From NCBI GenBank assembly GCA_006969385.1, contig CP030884.1:3100001-3164000 (forward strand): a DNA stretch of 64,000 nucleotides, written 5' to 3'. Both the position numbers and the translations under genes were made by a program. Below are positions 25,964 to 33,800 of the stretch, one piece after another (positions within the stretch are counted from its first letter, which is position 1; every line of letters starts with the position of its first letter). This stretch comes from Planctomycetaceae bacterium. GTDB taxonomy: Bacteria; Planctomycetota; Phycisphaerae; UBA1845; UTPLA1. A model generated the notes under the pieces. It saw nothing but the letters and a program-made list of their open reading frames with translations, had not been told where the DNA came from and searched no databases.

Positions 25964-27774
25964 GGCGTTCCCCCGATCAACAATGCCGTCAACGCCGCGA
26001 CATCGCGCCCGTCAAACACACCATCCGTGTTCAAATCGTGCCGCGCCAACTCAGCAGCGCAAAATGTACCGACATCAGCGTGTAACAACGCATCCACAAA
26101 GCACGGCACATCCAACAGGTCGAGCTGCCCATCCGGCCCAGCGCCCGCGCCGCAAAAGTCGCCCGGCACACTAATCTCAAACATGCCGCTCGCACCGATG
26201 CTGTAAAGCCGCCCGTCGCACACGGCGGGGCTGCTACCAAACCCGCTTGCACTGTCGACTACAAAACCGGCGTCGCTCGGTAACAACGTAACATTCAAAA
26301 TACTCAGGTTCGTGTACGCTCCGAAAAACGGAAAACCATCGGGAATCGTGCCGACGTAAAGATAATCGCCACTCAGCACGGGTTGATGCGTCCAACCGCC
26401 GACGGAAAGCGCGAAGCCGCTATCGACGGCAGTGTCCCAGGCTAGCGACGCGCTCGCACCGAGATCGTCAAACGCTTGCACCTTCGGCGTCGAACCGAAT
26501 CCATCGAGCCCGGCACTGAGATAGATTCGTTCGTTGTTACCGACAATCGGAATCGCATTGGAGCGTTCGCAGGCAACGCTCCAGGCCAACGAACCATCGG
26601 TCGCATCGAGCTTCACCAAGTTGGAGTTGTTTCCACTACCGTTAATGTCGTAACTCGCGGCATACACAAAGCCATCATTGATCGTGACACCGCCGAAGAA
26701 GCCTTCATTGGCTACCCCGATACTCGACAGTTGAAACCGCCACGCCAAACGATTGCCGGCACTAGCCGATGGATCGTAGGCGGAGATATGACCGTTCGTG
26801 ATACTCGGCGCGTCGGTCGGCGCGTTGATTCCGGCCAACACCACCAAGCCGTTGTCGGTCAACGTTGGCGTTGCACCGCTCGCACCGCCGATTGATTCGG
26901 TCCAAATGATCTCGCCCGGTTGATACGGATTTTCAACCGCACCGAATGCCGAAGCGTTAATGCAATACAAGCTGGCCGATTGGCCGAAGCCATCGAAGTC
27001 GGTGATGAAAATGCGCCGTTGATTATTTGGGCCGACGATCAGCGCAGAGGCGTTTACGACGGTCCGTAGTAATGACGTTTCCCAAACCATCGATCCATCG
27101 TCAGCGTCGATGGCATATAGATTTGCGCCGCTGCCAATGATCACAGTGCGATGTATCACATCGACGGCGGGGGCGGACCACGAGTCGAATTGCCCGCGTG
27201 CCAAGGGTGTTTCAAAAACGACGTCGCCACATGTCGCATCAATCGCGACCAATTTACTGGCCGTAAAGATGCCATTCGTTAGCTGCTTGGCATAGCCATA
27301 CACGCGCCCGTCAAACACGGCAGGGGCGGATGGACCTTCAAAAATAAACGGGTCGCCGGTGAGGTCGGTGGTGGCGCTCCATGTTGATTGCAAATGGGCG
27401 GGGGCGCCGACGGCCGCTGAGGACCGCCGGACATCCCCTCCGTATTGTGGCCAATCCGCATAGGCGGTGATTGGAATGAGAATGCCCAACACCAACACCG
27501 CTGCGAACAACGAGACGGTAACCAATAATGAACCTGGTTGCGCGAACCGCCGCGAATCACCGGTTACAAACCGGTGCCACAGCGCAGGGAGAACACCTGT
27601 TAGAAACCGGTGCCACAGCGCGCTGGTGCCCCAGCCCTTCCAAGGCTGGGGGACTAACGACCTAGCGCGCAGACCAGCACGCCGGGTGCCCCTTCCCCTC
27701 CGGGGCTGGGCGACTAACCCTATTCGTGCATCGTCGCCAACCTTCTGTTGTCGGATTGACCGTGATAACAACAT
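25960..27774 (-). CDS. Secreted PQQ-type beta-propeller protein with dockerin-like C-terminus
   Basis: From residue about 106 the protein reads as an exported beta-propeller. It has DWPQYGGDVRRSSA, then repeated blades such as KLVAIDATCGDVVFETPLA, LYAIDADDGSMVWETSLL, NLVKLDATDGSLAWSVACE and VQAFDDLGASASLAWDTA. The C-terminus (about 540-604) is dockerin-like, with two EF-hand-type loops (GPDGQLDLLDVPCFVDALL; LNTDGVFDGRDVAALTALL). The signal helix is LLVTVSLFAAVLVLGILIPI (about 83-102). It is preceded in frame by about 80 residues of repeat-derived sequence, so the true start may be a TTG near 27525 or the upstream codon at 27774. It lies downstream of a cobalamin riboswitch and PEP-CTERM gene, and its stop overlaps the next start. 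A role in surface B12 capture is inference. Confidence 0.8.
   Translation of the reverse strand: MLLSRSIRQQKVGDDARIGLVAQPRRGRGTRRAGLRARSLVPQPWKGWGTSALWHRFLTGVLPALWHRFVTGDSRRFAQPGSLLVTVSLFAAVLVLGILIPITAYADWPQYGGDVRRSSAAVGAPAHLQSTWSATTDLTGDPFIFEGPSAPAVFDGRVYGYAKQLTNGIFTASKLVAIDATCGDVVFETPLARGQFDSWSAPAVDVIHRTVIIGSGANLYAIDADDGSMVWETSLLRTVVNASALIVGPNNQRRIFITDFDGFGQSASLYCINASAFGAVENPYQPGEIIWTESIGGASGATPTLTDNGLVVLAGINAPTDAPSITNGHISAYDPSASAGNRLAWRFQLSSIGVANEGFFGGVTINDGFVYAASYDINGSGNNSNLVKLDATDGSLAWSVACERSNAIPIVGNNERIYLSAGLDGFGSTPKVQAFDDLGASASLAWDTAVDSGFALSVGGWTHQPVLSGDYLYVGTIPDGFPFFGAYTNLSILNVTLLPSDAGFVVDSASGFGSSPAVCDGRLYSIGASGMFEISVPGDFCGAGAGPDGQLDLLDVPCFVDALLHADVGTFCAAELARHDLNTDGVFDGRDVAALTALLIGGTP
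27558..27718. repeat. Array of dispersed repeats in the leader of the PQQ gene (families A and B)
   Basis: Family A units lie at about 27558-27586 and 27593-27621. Family B units lie at about 27624-27657 and 27683-27718. In the minus-strand frame of the PQQ gene they read B-B-A-A: VAQPRRGRGT, VPQPWKGWGT, ALWHRFLTG, ALWHRFVTG. No stop codon interrupts them. Confidence 0.75.
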
Positions 27775-27781
27775 CGCAGAC

Positions 27782-28633
27782 CTACCAACCCATCCGGCGA
27801 CGCCGAACCATCAAACCACCCAGCGCCAACATCAACATCGTGGTCGGCTCCGGCACGTTCACGATCGCGTCGATTTCACTATTGATGCCCGCACCCACCG
27901 GCACGCTGATGCGCACAAATGAAATGCTCGCCAAGCCGCTGCCGGCCAAGTCAACGCCGGTTCCGCCAGCCGACGTACCGTAAAGCGCCAACGCACTCTG
28001 ATAATCGAGCCCGAGGAAATCATTGATCGTTAGGCTCGGATCCATCGGTTGGAAAAAATCGGTCGGCGTGCTGCCGTTTGGATTGAAGTTCGCGTCGGTA
28101 CCGAAGATGCCGGCGTCGGTGAACCCTTGCGTCGGAAACAGCGAATCGGCCTGTGCGGCAAGCTCGACGAAGTTCACGCCATCGGCGCTCACTTCGATGG
28201 TGCCGGGCTCTGCGTTCGAGCCCGTGATATTGCCGACGGTAAAGTCGCTAGTCGTAAAGAAGGTGTTACCGAACACGATGAAGTCGATGCCGAACGGATT
28301 CGTCGGGTCATCGACAATGGGTTGATCGAAGCCCAGCGTGAGATGACCGCCTTCACCGATGCTGATGATCTCGTCGGTTCCGAACGGTGTATTAAACATC
28401 GTGACCGATCCGGGAAAGCCGGCCACTTCGCCGGTTACACGCTCGGGCGCGCCGAGGGCGACCGTCGGATCGGAAATGAAACTCGCCGGCGCGCCGATGC
28501 CCGCGTCATAGCTGGCAACGCTACTAGCGAACGGACTAGCGAACGCGACGGTCGCCGAGACCAACGTCGCCGCGCTACCGACAGCCAAAGATAGACAAAC
28601 AAGACGAACAGAAAAAAACGACTTGCCTAACAT
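27782..28633 (-). CDS. PEP-CTERM surface protein under cobalamin riboswitch control
   Basis: A 283-residue exported protein. It has a signal peptide (LVCLSLAVGSAATLVSATVAFA), a compact beta-rich domain with GEGGHLTLGFDQPI, IDFIVFGNTFFT and VEVSADGVNFVEL-like strands, and a C-terminal sorting tag VPEPTTMLMLALGGLMVRRRR. The tag has a PEP motif, a membrane helix and a basic end, and is recognised by exosortase. The start at 28633 has AAAGGAG six bases before it. The leader carries a cobalamin riboswitch and a terminator hairpin, so expression should fall when B12 is plentiful. The gene is the first of three likely co-transcribed surface-protein genes. The domain resembles surface proteins often seen with B12 riboswitches, but I cannot name the family with certainty. 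Confidence 0.85.
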   Translation of the reverse strand: MLGKSFFSVRLVCLSLAVGSAATLVSATVAFASPFASSVASYDAGIGAPASFISDPTVALGAPERVTGEVAGFPGSVTMFNTPFGTDEIISIGEGGHLTLGFDQPIVDDPTNPFGIDFIVFGNTFFTTSDFTVGNITGSNAEPGTIEVSADGVNFVELAAQADSLFPTQGFTDAGIFGTDANFNPNGSTPTDFFQPMDPSLTINDFLGLDYQSALALYGTSAGGTGVDLAGSGLASISFVRISVPVGAGINSEIDAIVNVPEPTTMLMLALGGLMVRRRRMGW

Positions 28634-28668
28634 GGCATGCTCCTTTCGCGTTGGTTCTCCGCCAACGC

Positions 28669-28722
28669 CAAAAAGAAAAAGACCTCCGCGCCGCCACCGA
28701 TTCGTTGGGCGCAAAGGTCTTT
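28669..28722 (-). terminator. Rho-independent terminator in the riboswitch leader
   Basis: On the minus strand, AAAGACC...GGTCTTT (28716-28722 with 28678-28684) and an inner GCGCC/GGCGC pairing form a long hairpin followed by TTCTTTTT. It lies between the riboswitch and the start codon at 28633, the normal place for the expression platform of a transcriptional OFF switch. Confidence 0.85.
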
Positions 28723-28820
28723 GCCGACAAGTCGCGTCGTATTTTGGGCCGCAAGGCGACCGCTACGAAAGCGCGATCATCGTGCACCCATGTCCCGAGG
28801 TGACGCGAATGAAACTAGGG

Positions 28821-28993
28821 GTGTCGGCAGGTCTTCTGGCTTCCGGATCAACCTTGTGCCGCGCCTTCTCCTCGCGTTACTGAGCGAGAATGGCATCGTG
28901 CGGCAGTCGTCCCCGGTTACAGCGGCGGGACCGCGACGGATTTGCACCGTCTTCCCTCTTGTAAGCCTCCCAACGGCGGGAGACCGACACCTG
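28821..28993 (-). promoter_or_regulatory. Cobalamin (B12) riboswitch
   Basis: Read on the minus strand, the conserved core appears in order. It comprises GGGAAGACGGTGCAAATCCG and GCGGTCCCGCCGCTGTAACC, a variable middle, and the B12-box-like end GGAAGCCAGAAGACCTGCC. The closing P1 stem pairs 28984-28990 with 28821-28827 (GTGTCGG/CCGACAC). The element binds adenosylcobalamin or a related cobamide. It controls the PEP-CTERM gene starting at 28633, with the terminator at 28669-28722 as the expression platform. The stretch 28994-29160 further upstream shows no gene. Confidence 0.93.
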
Positions 28994-29174
28994 AAATATA
29001 CAGTTGTCAATTTGCGAGTTTGCAACTCGCTTTCGCCGAAAGGATCGCGGCGCGGCTAATCGCTGTCAAGAAGATTTCTAACGCCCGCAGGCAAAACGCC
29101 GTTTTGGCGTTAGTCCACAGAGAATATTAAGAACCAAATCTCACGAACACTCGAACAGCGCAGGGAGGAGAACC

Positions 29175-29214
29175 CAGAAAGCTCCGGTTCGCAGCGTCAG
29201 CAGCTAACCGGAGC
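29175..29214 (-). terminator. Possible terminator of the YbjQ-like gene
   Basis: A nine-base perfect stem (GCTCCGGTT 29181-29189 with AACCGGAGC 29206-29214) is followed on the minus strand by TTTCT. It lies about 70 bases past the stop of the gene at 29287-29724. The T run is short, so efficiency is uncertain. Confidence 0.5.
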
Positions 29215-29286
29215 GTGTCCTTGCTATCGAGAAGTTAGCGTTGAAGGAATGACTCAGAGCTTGCGTTCGAGGCGCAGAACGAAGCG

Positions 29287-29724
29287 TTACTTCGCAACCA
29301 CCGGCTTAATCACAACCGCATCGCCTTGCGCGACGCACTTGCCCGCCCCCGATCGACTTTGCGACAAATGAATGATCGCGTTGGCGCCGCGCCGCGCGGC
29401 TTGGGCCTTGAGCGCCCGAATCGCATCGTTAGGCGTGCGGTAACCTTCAACAAAGACGGCTTCGATTTGTTGCTTGATCTCGTAGCCCGTCACGATGCCC
29501 GTCGAACTGGTGGCCACGATACCGGCGGCGTCGGCCTTTTCGGCCTCCAAATCCGCTTCACTCGTTCCGGCATAGGCTTGCAGCCGTGGGTGCAGCTCCG
29601 CGGGCTTTCGTCGCCGTCGTACGCCGCGCAGCATCCGCTGCACCGCCAACAGCACCAGCAAGATACCGACCACGCCCAGTACGACGTAGGTGTTGTTCTG
29701 CAGCCAGTTGAGCAGCGCTTCCAT
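29287..29724 (-). CDS. Membrane-anchored YbjQ-like (UPF0145 family) protein
   Basis: A 145-residue protein. One N-terminal membrane helix (NTYVVLGVVGILLVLLAVQRML) and a basic stretch are followed by a domain with IVATSSTGIVTGYEIKQQI and AIRALKAQAARRGANAIIHL. This is the pattern of the YbjQ/UPF0145 family (proposed heavy-metal-binding). ATG at 29724 starts MEALLNWLQ; an ATG at 29739 and an upstream GTG are alternatives and no clear ribosome site decides. Function in the family is unproven. Confidence 0.7.
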   Translation of the reverse strand: MEALLNWLQNNTYVVLGVVGILLVLLAVQRMLRGVRRRRKPAELHPRLQAYAGTSEADLEAEKADAAGIVATSSTGIVTGYEIKQQIEAVFVEGYRTPNDAIRALKAQAARRGANAIIHLSQSRSGAGKCVAQGDAVVIKPVVAK

Positions 29725-29980
29725 AGAACGACCGATCATACGGCCAACGCGGCGGGGGACCAATCGCCCGACACCGGCGCGCCTTACTTTGCGCGCTGGC
29801 GGAATCGGACGTCCTGCGAATACGCAATCCGTTTGGAAATGCGTAACGCCCCAAAATGCCTAAACCCGTGACGGCCAAACGCGGATTTCTCAAGCCGCTA
29901 AATCTCAGCCTTGAATCCGTGCCGTGTTGATTCATATCAACATGAGAAGCCCGCCACGATAGTGGGGCGTTTCACAACCC

Positions 29981-30168
29981 GTGCGGCCACAGGCCGCTAC
30001 CGCCGATTGCCGGTCCACGGCACTCGGTCTTGTTATTCACAACTCGGTCCCCCTTCGGGTCGGCGCGGAAAGCCGACCTGAATTGCCCCGCGCGGGCGGC
30101 CCCTTGGCACGCCCGCGAACGTGTGGCGCCGCAAGCGACTGTGAAAGGTCGTTTGCGGCGTTTTTTTT
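29981..30168 (+). ncRNA. Candidate structured non-coding RNA ending in a terminator
   Basis: The gap 29725-30256 has no credible gene but shows consecutive GC-rich hairpins. One is GCGGCC-aca-GGCCGC near 29982-29996. A second is GGTCGGC-N7-GCCGACC at 30058-30078. A third is GCGGGCG-GCC-CCTT-GGC-A-CGCCCGC at 30092-30116. The last is a canonical terminator, CGCCGCAA...TTGCGGCG followed by eight T (30127-30168). No protein gene ends here on the plus strand, so the terminator must serve a short RNA. It does not match SRP, 6S or tmRNA signatures that I know. The 5' end is a guess. Confidence 0.5.
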
Positions 30169-30256
30169 ACCTTGAGGCCTTGAAGAATCCGGCAGTTGCG
30201 GCTTTAATTCGCGGTCCCTCTTAAGTCGAACCAGCCCAGTGGGTTGGATCACCTTG

Positions 30257-30332
30257 GCCCCCATCGTCTAGTGGCCTAGGACACCGGCTTTTCATGCCGG
30301 CGACAGGGGTTCGACTCCCCTTGGGGGTGCCA
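30257..30332 (+). tRNA. tRNA-Glu (anticodon TTC)
   Basis: A 76-base cloverleaf with encoded CCA. The acceptor stem is GCCCCCA/TGGGGGT. The anticodon stem is CCGGC/GCCGG with loop TTTTCAT, so the anticodon is TTC (30291-30293). The T arm is AGGGG-TTCGACT-CCCCT. It is followed directly by a terminator. Confidence 0.96.
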
Positions 30333-30337
30333 TAACG

Positions 30338-30374
30338 ACCCTGCTATCTGAAATTTCAGGTAGCAGGGTTTTTT
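30338..30374 (+). terminator. Terminator of tRNA-Glu
   Basis: ACCCTGCTA-t-CTGAAATTTCAG-g-TAGCAGGGT forms a near-perfect stem followed by six T, six bases after the tRNA CCA end. Confidence 0.9.
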
Positions 30375-30389
30375 AATTTCAATGCATCT

Positions 30390-30734
30390 TTACGGTCCGA
30401 TGCGCGCTTGGCATTGTCTCACGCGTTCATTCTTGGTCGTATCCGCCGCAACTCGTACCTTTACCTTGGGCTTGCCGAGCGAATTTCTAGTCTGAATGTA
30501 AGTTGTTTTATTGCAATAGCTTAACGCAATCTCAAAATACTCACCGGTCGAGTGCCCCATTTCTTGAGTCGCCGTTTCAGTTCTGTTACACTCGATTCCA
30601 TCGGAAGAGGGAAAAGTGGTGTTCTTTGCCTTGCACATTCGTGCCATTGCTTCCGTCGTGGGAATCTGAAACCTGCATTGCGAATCCGGGAGGGGATCTT
30701 CGCATTTGTTTTCTAGCTTCTTAAACGAAGTCAT
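30390..30734 (-). CDS. Hypothetical small protein (doubtful)
   Basis: A 114-residue open frame with an ATG start, in a stretch of 500 bases otherwise free of genes (30333-30833). It has six cysteines, is basic, and has no signal peptide or membrane helix. The GC content is lower than in neighbouring genes and there is no ribosome binding site, so it may be a chance frame. No family is recognised. Confidence 0.3.
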   Translation of the reverse strand: MTSFKKLENKCEDPLPDSQCRFQIPTTEAMARMCKAKNTTFPSSDGIECNRTETATQEMGHSTGEYFEIALSYCNKTTYIQTRNSLGKPKVKVRVAADTTKNERVRQCQARIGP

Positions 30735-30833
30735 TCGTTATACGGCTGATCTCGAAGCGGCGAGATTGGGCGATTGCTGTCCATTTTCCGCTTCGGAATA
30801 ACAAACATTTTTTCTTTTGGAGGAGTAGTTTTT

Positions 30834-33800
30834 ATGTTGAAGACAGAGGTCTCTAACTGTATCTACGCACGGTCACGCACCGTGCGCACCTTAGCGGCGG
30901 CGGCGATTGCAGTCGTTTGTTCGCTCGGCCTGCAATCGCAGGCGTTAGCTCAGACGTGTACGCACACGTTAACCATGTTCGACACGTTTGGTGATGGCTG
31001 GAACGACAGCGGCAACGACAACACGATCGAGATCTTCGTCAATGGCGGCTCGGTTGGTGTTTTCTCGCTCGCCACTGGTACGAGCGGCTCTGAGACTTTC
31101 ATGGCTGCAACCGGCGACGTGATCACGACGACTTACATTCCCACAGATACATTCGAAGATGAAAACAGCTGGGAAATCCGCGATGCCTTCGGAAACCTGG
31201 TCTGCGAAGACCTCGGCGGTGCAACTGGCCCCGATCAAGCGGCCATGCGCGCTTGCGGCGCCGGCAACTGCCCAGCCGTGGGCAGCCCCGAAGCATGCTG
31301 CTTCGCTGATGGTTCGTGTATGGACCTCGAAGCGACCGCTTGCGCGACGGCCGGCGGTACCGGTCAAGGCTTGGGCACGTCCTGTGCGACGTTCTCCTGT
31401 CCGCAACCTACGGCCCCCAACGATGACTGTACCGGCGCAATTGCGCTGAGCATCCCCGGCCTTGTTACTGGCACTACCGTAGATCAAGGTGGCGAAACGC
31501 TCGGTACCTGCGGTACGACCGACGGCACGGGTGGCGGCGTTTGGTACAGCGTTATCGGTGACGGCACCACGCTGACCGCGACGACCTGTAACCCCGGCAC
31601 CAACTACGATACCAAGTTGCGCGTCTACACCGACGGTTGCGTCACGCTGACCTGCGTGGGCGGTAACGACGACGGCAGCCCGACGGGCATGAGCCCAGAT
31701 CCCGCTTGTGTGATTCCGGAAACCGGCTCGACTGCCAACCGCGCTTCGACCGTTTCCTGGTGTGCCGTAAGCGGCGTCGAGTATCTCATTCTGGTTCACG
31801 GCTTTGGGGCAGCGGAGGGCGATTTCGAACTGACGATTTCGTCGGACGGCATCGCCTGCGTTCAAGCTTGCTGTTTTGATGACGGCACCTGTCAAGACCT
31901 CGGTACGGGTGAATGTGGCACGGCCGGCGGTACGCCGCAGGGTCCGGGCACGGACTGTGCTTCTGTTTCATGTCCGCAACCCGAAGCTTGTTGTCTGCCG
32001 AACGGCACCTGTCAGGATATCCTCACTGCCGACTGTACCGGCCTTGGCGGTACGCCGCAGGGTGCCGGTCGCTTCTGTGTCGACGTCACTTGTCCGGCCC
32101 CGAGTTGCGACTGTGGCACGGTAATCAACACCTTCCCTTACACGGAAGATTTTGAAGCAGATGAGCCGAACTGCGCCCCCGGTGCGGGAACCACTGGTTG
32201 CGGGTTGGTTTGTGCATTGGTTGGCGATTGGGAAAACCGCGCCAATGGCCTCTTTGACGATACCGACTTCCTTACCGATCAAGGTGGCACCACATCCGGT
32301 GGCACTGGCCCGTCCGTCGATGCAACGCTGGGCACGGCCACCGGCAACTATGCATTCATCGAGACGTCCGGCAACTGTGGCTCGGGCGTGGCCCAGATGA
32401 TTAGCCCCTGCTTCGACCTGACCGGCACCGGTGCGCCGGCGTTTAGCTTTGCCTATCACATGTTCGGTGACGATACTGGAACGCTCACCGTTGAGGTGAC
32501 CAGTGATTCCTGCCAGAACCTCACGCAGGAATTCACGATTTCCGGCCAGCAGAGCGTTGACGGCACCGACTGGCAGACGGCCATCGTTGATCTGACGGCC
32601 TATCGCGGTTTGCCTGAAGTACGCATCCTTATCACTGCAACAGGTGGCGGCGGTTTCGAAAGTGATATCGCTGTCGACGACCTGGTCGTCTTTGACGATG
32701 GTTCGACGGGTGCATGCTGCACGGCCGCCGGTTGTTCGGACGGTGTCTCCCTTACGGCGTGCGCCGGCTTGGGCGGTATCTATCAGGGCGACAACTCGAC
32801 CTGTGCCATGACCGACTGTATCGGTGCATGTTGTGACGATGTCGGCAATTGTACGGAAGTGACCGAGCCTGCTTGTGACGCCGCTGGCGGCACGTTCCAA
32901 GGCACGGCTGCCGACTGCGCCACCACCAACTGTCCGGTGAACGGCGCCGATGACTGTATCGATCCGCTTCCGGAAGCGTTTGATGGTGCCAACCCTGTTG
33001 ATCTAACGGGTGCCACGACGAGCGGTCTGCTGGCCCCGACGTGTGCCTTCCCGGTTGCTCCGGTGGACAACATCAACAACGACCGCTTCTATCAGTACAC
33101 CGCAACGTGTACCGGTCGCTTGTTCGTTGACACGTGCGGAAATGCGTTCGATAGCCGCTTGGCGATCTACGATGCGGATTGTGCGGCCATCTTCGGTGGT
33201 GCTGCTCCGCTCGAGTGCAACGACGATCACGGTTCGGCAGCAGAAGGCGATACGGGCAACACCTGTCCCAACGGCCTATCTGCATCGTTGGCCATCGATG
33301 CCACTATGGGTACGACTTACGTCATTCGCGTTGGTTCGTTTACCGGTGCGGCCACGACGGGCATGTTCGACCTCAACATCGCCTGTGTTGCGGGTGCTGA
33401 GTGCGACAGCTGCACGGGTGACGTCAACGGTGACTCGTTCATCGACGGTAATGACATTCAGACGTTCGTCGATTGCTACACCACCGAATTTGGTGCTGCA
33501 CCGTCGGCCGCATGTGCCTGTGCCGATGTTGTTGACGATCAGTTGATCGACATGAACGACTTGTCGGCGCTGATTACGGCCTTGCTCAGCAAGCCCAACA
33601 TCTGTGATCCGGGTGCCTGCTGCTTCTTCGATGGTGCCACCATGTGTACCGTGACGAGCCAGCTGGTCTGTGACGCCTTGGGTGGTGACTTCACCGCCGG
33701 TGGTGATTGTTCGGGCGATCCGTGCCCGGTCGGTCGCTGCTGCAGCACGGACGGCCTCACGTGTAACGACGTCTCGGAGGTTGAATGTGCCGCCATCGGC

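Noticed and set aside
30250..30340. End of a 16S-like gene before the tRNA (gttggatcacc resembles the 16S 3' end ggttggatcacctcctt)
   Set aside because: The match is only about a dozen bases, the anti-Shine-Dalgarno end is missing, and no other 16S sequence precedes it.
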